In this document: piece by piece, positions 46,155 through 53,152 of the stretch | Layout of the letters: the number at the start of each line of letters is the position of its first letter | Numbering within the stretch: position 1 is the stretch's first letter | Assembly (NCBI GenBank): GCA_018433675.1 | Contig: JAHDQS010000033.1 | Coordinates: 86,007-150,006 of the forward strand | DNA length: 64,000 nt | Direction: 5' to 3' | Origin: Clostridia bacterium | GTDB lineage: Bacteria > Bacillota > Peptococcia > DRI-13 > SM3-B62 | Translations under genes and position numbers: made by a program | Notes under the pieces: model-generated | Databases searched by the model: none | The model's input: only the letters and a program-made list of their open reading frames with translations | Told to the model about the DNA's origin: nothing

Positions 46155-46628
46155 TATAAGCTCCTTTTGCATAATATTAAAGTATTTTGCTAATTTTCGT
46201 TATTACATCACTACATCATAGGCAACACCTCCTATTCATTTGTTATATTCTACTATATTTAGTTTTTATTATCATTATTACTTTGGTATTTTTTTCTATT
46301 TTGTTGATTATTGTGCGTTTCTCACTATGCCAGCGAAATCTTTATTGTTTTTTCCCTTTTAGTGTTTTATATATCTACAGTGTTGCAAAACAACAAGATG
46401 ATTGTTTTATAACTATGAAAGGTAAATATTTCCATTTTGATGAGTAGATAACAAAGCACTGAGTGCAGAGTCGGATCGCCGCAAGTAATTAATCGCGGCC
46501 AATGTGTGTTCAATTGAATACTCTCCAGTAACACAAAAAGCAGATATTGAGGTCTAAAGATCCACAAATTCAGCCTTTTTGTCTATAACGAAGTCATTGT
46601 GCGAATTTTCTGTTTATATAATTCGACG
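46155..46628. other. AT-rich intergenic region, no gene seen
   Basis: About 470 bp of AT-rich sequence between the divergent secreted-protein and sigma-factor genes. Short frames here are hydrophobic by composition and lack ribosome binding sites. A weak inverted repeat (GCCGC and GCGGC) lies near 46480-46500. Confidence 0.5.
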
Positions 46629-46656
46629 TTTACACAACAGGGCATGCCATCTCTTT
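46629..46656 (+). promoter_or_regulatory. TcdR-type promoter upstream of the sigma gene
   Basis: TTTACA (46629-46634), a 16-bp spacer and CTCTTT (46651-46656), which are the -35 and -10 elements known for TcdR-dependent toxin promoters. The start codon of the sigma gene follows 25 bp later, so the sigma factor probably drives its own gene. Confidence 0.7.
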
Positions 46657-46680
46657 AACATGCGAAAGGTGGTATGAACC

Positions 46681-47235
46681 ATGATTAAAAATCTAATTAT
46701 CGAATTACAAAAAGGGAGTAAAGATGCAATTCTACAGCTCATAGAAAAGTTTGATCCATTGTTAAAAAAATATGCTTATAAACTGCGTTACGATGATGCT
46801 TACAATGATCTTCTTCTTGAATTCATTCAACTTCTAAAGAATCTGCGACTTAACGTTTTGGACAATACTTGCGAAGGTACACTTGTTTCATATATATCTA
46901 CCTCTATCCACAGTTTTTATATTAAAAAATCAATCGCTTTGAAAAAACTTCATAAATTTGTACCGTATTCGGACCTAAGTGACAGCGAGCTTTATTATAT
47001 TGAAGTTGTATCAGCTATCTCTGATACATATTTTGAACTGGATTTTACAAATTTTGATTATCTGCTGACTGAATTAGAATCATCAGTTATTAAAATGATT
47101 TATCTTTGGGGTTATTCCGTGTTAGAAATTGCATCTATCTATGGAATCAGTAGACAAGCAGTCAATCAGACAAAAATCAGAGCCTTGAAGAAATTAAAGT
47201 ATTTATTTAAGACCAGCATTAATCGGAGGAATTAA
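46681..47235 (+). CDS. TcdR/UviA-like group 5 RNA polymerase sigma factor
   Basis: A 184-residue sigma factor, the same length as Clostridioides difficile TcdR. The N-terminal KFDPLLKKYAYKLRYDDAYN, followed by DLLLEFIQLLKNLRL, parallels TcdR (MFKPLVKKLSRVLHYEEG, then DLIIFFIELIKNIKL). The C-terminal region 4 helix-turn-helix ISRQAVNQTKIRALKKLK parallels ISRQAVNKAKNRAFKKIK of TcdR. Sequences of TcdR are recalled from memory. TcdR, BotR, TetR and UviA activate toxin or bacteriocin genes. The gene is followed after 1 bp by a holin gene and preceded by a TcdR-type promoter, the same layout as a toxin-release locus. No large clostridial toxin gene is in the window. Confidence 0.85.
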   Translation: MIKNLIIELQKGSKDAILQLIEKFDPLLKKYAYKLRYDDAYNDLLLEFIQLLKNLRLNVLDNTCEGTLVSYISTSIHSFYIKKSIALKKLHKFVPYSDLSDSELYYIEVVSAISDTYFELDFTNFDYLLTELESSVIKMIYLWGYSVLEIASIYGISRQAVNQTKIRALKKLKYLFKTSINRRN

Positions 47236-47236
47236 T

Positions 47237-47650
47237 ATGGGTACATGTGTACATGATTTTAAAATAATGCTAGGTATGCTGGGAGGCGTTTTGGGATGGC
47301 TATTGGGAGGCTTTGATTCTCTGGCTTATGTGCTCGTTATCTTTGTATCAATTGATTATTCAACTGGAGTCCTATTGGCTATTTACGAAAGAAGAATATC
47401 GAGTGAAATAGGATTTAAAGGTATTTGTAAAAAGGCATTAATTCTTACCCTGATTGCGTTGGGTAACCTTATTGATCAATATATAATCTGTTCAGGCAGT
47501 GCTCTTAGGACGATGCTGATTATGTTTTACCTGTCTAATGAAGGTATAAGCATCCTTGAAAACGCTGCAAAAATCGGATTACCGTTTCCACAAAAACTGA
47601 AAGATGTCTTAGTGCAGCTTGGTAATACAGACAAAATTAAACATAGTTAG
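47237..47650 (+). CDS. TcdE-like phage holin family protein
   Basis: A 137-residue membrane protein of the Phage_holin_4_1 type, with three to four hydrophobic segments (LGGVLGWLLGGFDSLAYVLV, KALILTLIALGNLIDQYII and LIMFYLSNEGISIL). The C-terminal NEGISILENAAKIGLPFPQK matches the holin pattern and TcdE (YESVSILKNMCLCGLPVPKR, from memory). Such holins release toxins or lysins that lack signal peptides. The ribosome binding site GGAGGAATTAAT overlaps the sigma gene stop, so sigma and holin are translated together. Confidence 0.85.
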   Translation: MGTCVHDFKIMLGMLGGVLGWLLGGFDSLAYVLVIFVSIDYSTGVLLAIYERRISSEIGFKGICKKALILTLIALGNLIDQYIICSGSALRTMLIMFYLSNEGISILENAAKIGLPFPQKLKDVLVQLGNTDKIKHS

Positions 47651-47658
47651 ATAAAAAA

Positions 47659-47686
47659 GTTTGCGAATTGATACTAAATATCTCTT
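47659..47686 (+). promoter_or_regulatory. TcdR-type promoter upstream of 47734 gene
   Basis: TTTGCG (47659-47664), a 16-bp spacer and CTCTTT (47681-47686). The -35 is 4 of 6 to TTTACA, and the -10 and spacer are identical to the other two sites. Confidence 0.5.
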
Positions 47687-47733
47687 TATAGTTAGACTTG
47701 CAAATCAAATAAGTAATTAAAGAGATTACAAAA

Positions 47734-48044
47734 ATGGCAACAGGTATAACTGTAGCCAATACTCTAGTTTACTACGGTTCAAACACCAACACGTATCCTT
47801 CTACGAGTAATTCTGTAGGCCCTAACCATCGTATGGCAAGAAAAGAATATACATCCAAACGACTGGTTTATCCAGCATTGTTGGAATTATACCCTCTAAG
47901 TCTCTTTTGGGTACTACACAAACATCAAGTCCAGCTACCACTTTTACAGGCTCTAGACCATGTTATGCAACGGCTGGCTCAGTATGGACAGAGACTGTAA
48001 CCGCCTATAATGAAGTGTTTGATAGTTACACCTTCATATATTGA
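47734..48044 (+). pseudogene. frameshifted gene for a Thr/Ser-rich protein, module cargo candidate
   Basis: The ATG at 47734 starts MATGITVANTLVYYGSNTNT. Between about 47825 and 47850 the coding character moves to a second frame, which reads IQTTGLSSIVGIIPSKS, then LLGTTQTSSPATTFTGSRP and VWTETVTAYNEVFDSYTFIY with a stop at 48042-48044. The first frame continues instead into a Leu/Pro-rich stretch that looks non-coding. One base lost or two gained would restore it. There is no signal peptide. It follows a TcdR-type promoter, so it may be a former cargo of the sigma-holin module. Family unknown. A sequencing error cannot be excluded. Confidence 0.5.
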
Positions 48045-48174
48045 GTATGGTCATTTATCCAGCCTGAGCGATCACTCTACGCTAAATAACGCAGAGCGGT
48101 ATCAGGATTCTGAAAGTGGTGCAAATTATCAGGAAAACACTGTTGTACTAACATCACTGTGAAAAGAACAAAGG

Positions 48175-48206
48175 CGGCAAATGGCAGATGCCAGAAGCCG
48201 TTTTTT
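48175..48206 (+). terminator. rho-independent terminator
   Basis: CGGC pairs with GCCG, and an inner TGGCA/TGCCA hairpin extends the stem; six T follow at 48201-48206. It closes the unit that begins at 47734. Confidence 0.7.
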
Positions 48207-48219
48207 GCTTTAAAGATTA

Positions 48220-48392
48220 TTATTGACCTTTACAACCGGAATGTATATCAACTGGCAATCTCCATGGACACCGGCGAAAAAATCCCGGTGGATGATTCGG
48301 TGTGGCTACTCAACGCTATGCTGGAAAGGATTGATTATAACTCCTCTATCTACCATGGCGTATTCACCATGTTTTATTTCATATTATTTTAG
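48220..48392 (+). pseudogene. IS1182-type transposase N-terminal remnant
   Basis: A frame without its own start signal reads DLYNRNVYQLAISMDTGEKI and then PVDDSVWLLNAMLERIDY, which matches the usual N-terminus of IS1182-family transposases (PxDDSVRLLxxxxExxDY). It breaks off after about 50 residues into unrelated sequence. It lies directly upstream of the third TcdR-type promoter. Confidence 0.55.
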
Positions 48393-48393
48393 G

Positions 48394-48421
48394 TTTACAT
48401 TTCGAGAAATAAAAGCTCTTT
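48394..48421 (+). promoter_or_regulatory. TcdR-type promoter upstream of the 225-residue protein
   Basis: TTTACA (48394-48399), a 16-bp spacer and CTCTTT (48416-48421), both hexamers and spacing identical to the site before the sigma gene. The start codon of the downstream gene is 68 bp away. Confidence 0.7.
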
Positions 48422-48489
48422 TTAAACGCAGGACAGACATACTGGCCAGTGAGTAAAGTCCTAGCAAAAATAAAAAGGAGTTGTTTATC

Positions 48490-49167
48490 ATGGGTGAAGG
48501 ATATCATGTTGCCCACAGAGCTACAAAAAACGCAAATTATATAGGTATTGCAAGCACATTAAAACTGCCTAGTAATTGCAATTGTGAGAATGATTCTGCA
48601 CCAGGTGTATGGGATGGAGTATTTCCTGAATTTTTTCATGGTTTTTATCGTAGTTCTTATGGATTGGACGTTGGTGTAATATACAGAAGTGGAACCTTTA
48701 AGTTGTTTTATAATGGTTTTTCAAATACCTGTAACCCCACTTATGATGAGATAACCATCAATGCATCTAAAGGCGACACCATAGAACTAAGGACTTATTT
48801 AAGCGGTACTAATATAGTTGCACAGGCTCTAAAAAACTCTTCAAGTATAGGAACTCTAAATGTCCCACTTACATCGATAGCTGCGCAATATTTTGCAAGT
48901 GGAGCTAAACTTAATAGGGAGCTTACTATAGCTGCAAATAGGTATCCTTACATCCCCAGTGCTGCATATTTCAGTGATACGACCTTTTCAAGAACTACGC
49001 TGACAACAACAAGTTATTCATACGAAAAATTGAGAATATCTAATAGTGATTTGACAAGATATGCAGATAATGGACGTTATATGGATGGCAATAGATACGG
49101 TTACCTTACCCCTACGGAAGACAGTGCAGGGTATGTAAAAGACACAGGCTCCTGCGATTTTAGATAA
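48490..49167 (+). CDS. unknown 225-residue protein, candidate cargo of the sigma-holin module
   Basis: I do not recognise this family. The protein has no signal peptide or membrane helix, is rich in Ser, Thr, Tyr and Asn, and seems largely beta. It has four Cys (two in NCNCEND, then NTCNPT and the C-terminal GSCDFR). Aromatic clusters include VWDGVFPEFFHGFYRSSYGL. The ribosome binding site AAGGAG lies 9 bases before ATG 48490. A perfect TcdR-type promoter precedes it and a good terminator follows, so it is its own transcription unit. By analogy with holin-released clostridial toxins and bacteriocins it could leave the cell through the neighbouring holin (inference); toxicity is not shown by anything in the sequence. 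Confidence 0.65.
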   Translation: MGEGYHVAHRATKNANYIGIASTLKLPSNCNCENDSAPGVWDGVFPEFFHGFYRSSYGLDVGVIYRSGTFKLFYNGFSNTCNPTYDEITINASKGDTIELRTYLSGTNIVAQALKNSSSIGTLNVPLTSIAAQYFASGAKLNRELTIAANRYPYIPSAAYFSDTTFSRTTLTTTSYSYEKLRISNSDLTRYADNGRYMDGNRYGYLTPTEDSAGYVKDTGSCDFR

Positions 49168-49172
49168 CTATA

Positions 49173-49218
49173 ATAAGGGGGATGCTATGTTTGCGATATC
49201 CCCCTTATTTCCTTTTTT
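49173..49218 (+). terminator. rho-independent terminator
   Basis: ATAAGGGGGAT (49173-49183) pairs with ATCCCCCTTAT (49198-49208), followed by a T-rich run. Confidence 0.9.
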
Positions 49219-49266
49219 GAATACGCGCCGCAGACAATCGAAAAGTACAGCCATACTCTTACTTTC

Positions 49267-50286
49267 TTAACTCATTTGGGAACAATCGACGCGTATCCAA
49301 GTTTCAGGACTATAACATGATGAAGATATTCGGAAAGAATACTTTCCCAATTGAAAAATCTCTTCGAAATCCTCGGCGGTTTTATTATTGTGATAGCTGT
49401 TATTAGCATAATAAGATTGAGTGCTTAAGATTAATTTTACTAAATTATTTGTTTTTGCTATATTATTTAGTTTGCTTTCTAGCATATAAGCTAAATCATG
49501 CTCTAGTTTTTCATAATCTAGTATTTTATCCCATGTTATCCTAACACTAATATCCTCTCCTGATGCAAAGATGATTAATTCTGTGTCCATGGGGACAAAA
49601 AAGCCACTATAATAACCATCTTTCGAAGGAGTAAACCAATTGTATTCAAGTGCCAACCTATTTTGAATTGTGATGGCTTGCTCCACAGAAATGGGAGATT
49701 TGGGCGCTAATTCCGTACTGCTTATACCTTTAATAACCCCTTCATTAACACAATACAGCATGGAGTTATATGCCCATTCGCTTATTTCATTTTCGTCAAT
49801 AAAATTGTTCAAATTACCGATTGCTTCTGTTTTAATACCAGTGATATTTAAAAAGCGGACCATAATTGTTGCAAACTCTTCTCTGGTCATATTCGTTGAA
49901 GCGCCATATTCATCACTACTGATTCCTTTAATAAAGCCTAATGAGTATGCTCTTCGAACATTGATAGAATCTGTGTCATTAAACGGATTTTCTTTCAATG
50001 GTATGCTTCCTTTATCAATTCTGGACGATAGCAAATAAAAAGCCACAATCAGTTCCGCAAAATCTTCTCTAGTCACATTTTTAGTATATCTTTCGTCTTG
50101 TAAAATATTGGGCGCATCTACCTTGTTTTCTAAAAAATTTGCTATGGCATGAGAGGACCACCAATTATTACCGGCCATAGCAATGCCGGCATCGCCGATA
50201 AGTAATGTCAAAATAATAGATAAAACAAAAAATGATTTTAAAACATATGATTTCGTCTTCTTTTCACTCGTTGCTATCCTTTTCAT
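49267..50286 (-). CDS. S-layer-homology (SLH) domain protein
   Basis: A 339-residue exported protein. The signal peptide runs to about residue 40 (hydrophobic FFVLSIILTLLIGDAGIAMA). SLH-type repeats follow: NVTREDFAELIVAFY with NPFNDTDSINVRRAYSLGFI, then NMTREEFATIMVRFL with the INEGVIKG-like CVNEGVIKGISSTELAPKSP. SLH domains bind pyruvylated cell-wall polymers. The C-terminal 110 residues are of unknown function. The start is ATG 50286, after GGTGA. It is on the strand opposite to the sigma-holin module and convergent with its last gene. Confidence 0.85.
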   Translation of the reverse strand: MKRIATSEKKTKSYVLKSFFVLSIILTLLIGDAGIAMAGNNWWSSHAIANFLENKVDAPNILQDERYTKNVTREDFAELIVAFYLLSSRIDKGSIPLKENPFNDTDSINVRRAYSLGFIKGISSDEYGASTNMTREEFATIMVRFLNITGIKTEAIGNLNNFIDENEISEWAYNSMLYCVNEGVIKGISSTELAPKSPISVEQAITIQNRLALEYNWFTPSKDGYYSGFFVPMDTELIIFASGEDISVRITWDKILDYEKLEHDLAYMLESKLNNIAKTNNLVKLILSTQSYYANNSYHNNKTAEDFEEIFQLGKYSFRISSSCYSPETWIRVDCSQMS

Positions 50287-50340
50287 AAACAATCACCCGT
50301 TCCTTTTTAAGCTGGGCCAAGAGCTTAATATTACGTAGAA

Positions 50341-50460
50341 TTATTTTTCCATATTTTTCTTTATTTCTTCAAAAGCACTTTCTTTACTGATATCTTCAAC
50401 CGTTATTTTTCGCACTTTTAAATCCGGTCCGTATTCAATTACCACAGACTTTATTTTCAT
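50341..50460 (-). CDS. possible 39-residue protein or coding debris
   Basis: An ATG frame MKIKSVVIEYGPDLKVRKIT continues to EIKKNMEK and stops. The composition is protein-like, but there is no ribosome binding site and it overlaps the end of a frameshifted lipoprotein gene. It may be part of that decay. Confidence 0.25.
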   Translation of the reverse strand: MKIKSVVIEYGPDLKVRKITVEDISKESAFEEIKKNMEK

Positions 50461-51042
50461 AGGCAGTATATTTCACTATATTTCCAAAAACAACATTGTC
50501 ATTCCAGACACCGGCATCTGATTCTTTATATGTTTTTTCGATAATGTTGCATCCCATTCAACTTTCACAGATACCTTGCCATGGTTCTTTGCAATTGTAG
50601 AGCTTACATTATTTTTAATAACCTCTAAAGGATTCTCCATTCCAGTTATCTCGGATAAATCCTCCATATTCAGAAGGTGTAATTCTTGAATGCATATTCC
50701 AGTACCCTCGCCGGTTGTTAGCACAATTACGATTTCGTCGTTTCCATCGGCATTAATATTGACCTTGTTAATAGTTGGCCAAAATGCAGATTCCCTCTCA
50801 TTATACCAAGGGAAATTAACCTTTTTGTCTTCTATTTCAACGATGATACCCTTATAGATACCTTCCTCCACTGGATTATTTGCATATAATGTTATCTCGT
50901 CATACTTAGCCAGCTCTATAAGATTTTCATTCATGATCCGATTTGTTTGTTTTGAACACCCTGCTATAACTATCTTAATAAACACCGCAATAAAAACGAT
51001 TTTTTCAATATTATTCCTCCCTTGCATTAGATTTTTTTTCAC
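50435..51042 (-). pseudogene. frameshifted lipoprotein gene
   Basis: The first frame carries a lipoprotein start (VIAGCSKQ lipobox) and TTGEGTGICIQELHLLNMED, then GKVSVKVEWDA. After that codon the protein-like sequence moves to another frame: EKTYKESDAGVWNDNVVFGN, then IVKYTAYENKVCGN and a stop at 50435-50437. The first frame ends instead in the odd SGMTMLFLEI at 50476. The start is also doubtful: GGGAGG precedes a TTG whose frame (LKKSFLLRCLL) breaks before the lipobox. At least one, perhaps two, frameshifts are therefore present. The family looks like an FG-GAP-like secreted lipoprotein, by resemblance only. Confidence 0.6.
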
Positions 51043-51300
51043 TATAATCAGACTAATTCCTTCGCTTTAATAGAATTAAGCAAGTTTTGTATAGGCACAC
51101 ACAACCCGATATTATCATACATCCTATATTTTTGATACCTTACATAAGTTAATGACAACAAGGAAGATGAATTGCAACAACCTACAAGTGTATTTTCGCT
51201 ATACATTAGACATCTGCATGTTATATTTATAATTTGCTTTATTTTTTTGTTTTTTATAGAATATTAGTAGTATTACAGTTTGTGTTTAAGGAGTGGTTTA

Positions 51301-51870
51301 ATGACAATCATGCTAATTACTGAATTAGAAAATGATGACAAATCTTTTGCGCTACATCTTTACAAAAATTATTACGGTTTAGTACGAAAAACCGTTTATA
51401 ATATTACCCATGATATGGGCATTTTGGAGGACTTGATTAATGATACCTTTATAAAACTGATTGAAAAAATTTCTCTAATTCGTACTTTGGAAAGATGCAA
51501 AACAACTGCCTATATTATCTATACCTCTAGGAGCGTGGCAATCAATTATATAAAACGAAGGGATATTCAGAATAAGTATATATGTTATGGAGAAGACACA
51601 GATTTGGCTGAGATAATTTCAGAAAATGGTATTGATATTGAAAATAGAATAATTCACCAGGAAGAAATTGAGGAGTTGGTTAGTGCTATATTAAGGCTTC
51701 CGGAGAGACAAAAAGATTTGCTCTTTTTTAAATATATGTTGGAAATGGATGATGATAATATTGCGAGGATTTTTGGTATAGCGACTAACAGCGTCCGGCA
51801 ATATTTGACAAGAGCCCGAAGGAACGCTAAAAATATCATGGAAAGGGGGATAAATAAAAATGCCAAGTAA
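51301..51870 (+). CDS. ECF-type RNA polymerase sigma factor
   Basis: A 189-residue sigma-70-family protein. Region 2 lies in residues about 15-85 (HLYKNYYGLVRKTVYNITHD, then LEDLINDTFIKLIEKI) and region 4 at the C-terminus (LPERQKDLLFFKYMLEMDDD, IARIFGIATNSVRQYLTRAR). The start is ATG 51301, with AAGGAG 7 bases upstream. It overlaps the next gene, a membrane protein of anti-sigma layout, by 11 bp. It should control a cell-envelope response; the target promoter is unknown. Confidence 0.88.
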   Translation: MTIMLITELENDDKSFALHLYKNYYGLVRKTVYNITHDMGILEDLINDTFIKLIEKISLIRTLERCKTTAYIIYTSRSVAINYIKRRDIQNKYICYGEDTDLAEIISENGIDIENRIIHQEEIEELVSAILRLPERQKDLLFFKYMLEMDDDNIARIFGIATNSVRQYLTRARRNAKNIMERGINKNAK

Positions 51871-52624
51871 AGATTCTAAACCAACCAGAGAAAAGCTCTT
51901 TGAAGAATATGAAGACGGTCTGTTCAGGCTAGTCACACACGATGCCGCAGAAAAAGAAGGAAGCGTTTTTCTAGAAGAAATAAAAAGACTTGAAAAAAAT
52001 CCGCATTTTCAACCCGATAAAGAGACATGTGAAAAATTCAGCCAACAACTGGATGTTTATTTAAAAAAGAGAAAGGTTTACGCCACACGACAACGCATAT
52101 TTAAGTCATTAAACAAATCTGCTGCTGCAATTCTTTTTGCGATTATATTATTGTTTACCACTATTGCAAGTGTGGAGGCAGTGAGAGTTAAAGTTCTTAA
52201 TTTTTTTATGGATATCCATCAAAAATATACGTCTTTTCAATTAACAGATAGTAATATTGCTTCCAACAACGAAAAACCGATTGTAAATTGGAGTAAAGCC
52301 TATGTTCCAACGTATATACCGAACGAATATGAAGTCGTTAAAACTTCTTATAGTGAACATGTAAAAAAAATTGTATTGAAAAACGAGCAAGGGGCAACGA
52401 TTATTTTTACCGTATTAAACAAAGCCAGTAAACCTGGAGTAGATACTGAGAATGCCTCCATTTTGAAACAAATCAATATAAACGGTCATAAAGGAACTCT
52501 CGTAGTAAAAAATTTTATCGTTACAATTGTATGGTCAGTAGATGACAACCTGTTTATCCTTCAGGCAGAAACAAGCGAGGATACAGCAATTAAAATAGCA
52601 CATGGAGTAAAATACACGGAATAA
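51860..52624 (+). CDS. putative anti-sigma factor, DUF4367-like
   Basis: A 254-residue protein with a cytoplasmic N-terminal part (about 1-85), one transmembrane helix (SAAAILFAIILLFTTIASVE, about 88-107) and an extracytoplasmic part that includes PTYIPNEYEVVKTSYSEHVK and VVKNFIVTIVWSVDDNLFIL. This matches DUF4367-type proteins often paired with ECF sigma factors. The 11-bp overlap with the sigma gene supports that pairing. It may sense an envelope signal and release the sigma factor. Confidence 0.8.
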   Translation: MPSKDSKPTREKLFEEYEDGLFRLVTHDAAEKEGSVFLEEIKRLEKNPHFQPDKETCEKFSQQLDVYLKKRKVYATRQRIFKSLNKSAAAILFAIILLFTTIASVEAVRVKVLNFFMDIHQKYTSFQLTDSNIASNNEKPIVNWSKAYVPTYIPNEYEVVKTSYSEHVKKIVLKNEQGATIIFTVLNKASKPGVDTENASILKQININGHKGTLVVKNFIVTIVWSVDDNLFILQAETSEDTAIKIAHGVKYTE

Positions 52625-52640
52625 AAAATTTTGTTGCAAG

Positions 52641-52690
52641 AAACCTCCTTTATTGTCTTTGGTTATTGAAAAGACGCTAAAAGGAGGTTT
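52641..52690 (+). terminator. hairpin that terminates and holds the next gene's RBS
   Basis: The outer arms AAACCTCCTTT (52641-52651) and AAAGGAGGTTT (52680-52690) and inner arms GTCTTT (52655-52660) and AAAGAC (52670-52675) form a long stem followed by TTTTT. The 3' arm contains the AAAGGAGG ribosome binding site of the gene at 52697. It can both end the sigma operon and hide that site. Confidence 0.75.
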
Positions 52691-52696
52691 TTATCT

Positions 52697-53131
52697 ATGA
52701 AAAAGAGTATCTGCACAATTTTTATCGTTCTTATTTACGTTTTTTCTGTTGTACCTGTTTATGCAATTAATGAGACACACGACCTAAGAACGCCAGGATC
52801 AATAGCCCCTCTGTTTACGCATATCTGTATTTTAACCCCGGGGCTTACTATCAATTCATCAGGAAAGGCCACCTGTATAGGTGATGTTACAATTTACAAC
52901 AATTCGTACAGTACTGTTTTGACTGTCCAATTGCAAAAATCAACTGGTAGTAGCTGGAGTACTATTAAGACGTGGACCAACTCTGGCACGGGAATTACCG
53001 GCGTACTAATAGAAGAAAATCACTACGTTGTCAGAGGTACATATCGTGTACGTGCTACGGCCAAGGTATATGACACTTACGGCATGCTGTTGGAAACACA
53101 GTCATTATATTCTGCTATTGTAAACTATTAG
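52697..53131 (+). CDS. small secreted protein (DUF6147-like)
   Basis: A 144-residue protein with a classic signal peptide (MKKSICTIFIVLIYVFSVVP, with cleavage likely after VYA at about residue 24). The mature part is beta-rich and Ser/Thr-rich: ATCIGDVTIYNNSYSTVLTV, KSTGSSWSTIKTWTN and GTYRVRATAKVYDT, which matches the style of small Firmicutes secreted proteins. Function unknown. The ribosome binding site is buried in the hairpin at 52641-52690, so translation may be conditional. It follows the ECF sigma operon and could be one of its targets. Confidence 0.7.
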   Translation: MKKSICTIFIVLIYVFSVVPVYAINETHDLRTPGSIAPLFTHICILTPGLTINSSGKATCIGDVTIYNNSYSTVLTVQLQKSTGSSWSTIKTWTNSGTGITGVLIEENHYVVRGTYRVRATAKVYDTYGMLLETQSLYSAIVNY

Positions 53132-53152
53132 AGCAGTACAAAACATCAATTT

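Noticed and set aside
46187..46447. Hydrophobic 86-codon frame in the AT-rich gap
   Set aside because: Phe/Ile/Leu-rich composition follows from AT-rich DNA; no ribosome binding site and no family resemblance.
48229..48234. Another TTTACA near the sigma-holin module
   Set aside because: The hexamer 16 bp downstream is ACTGGC, not CTCTTT, and the site lies within transposase debris.
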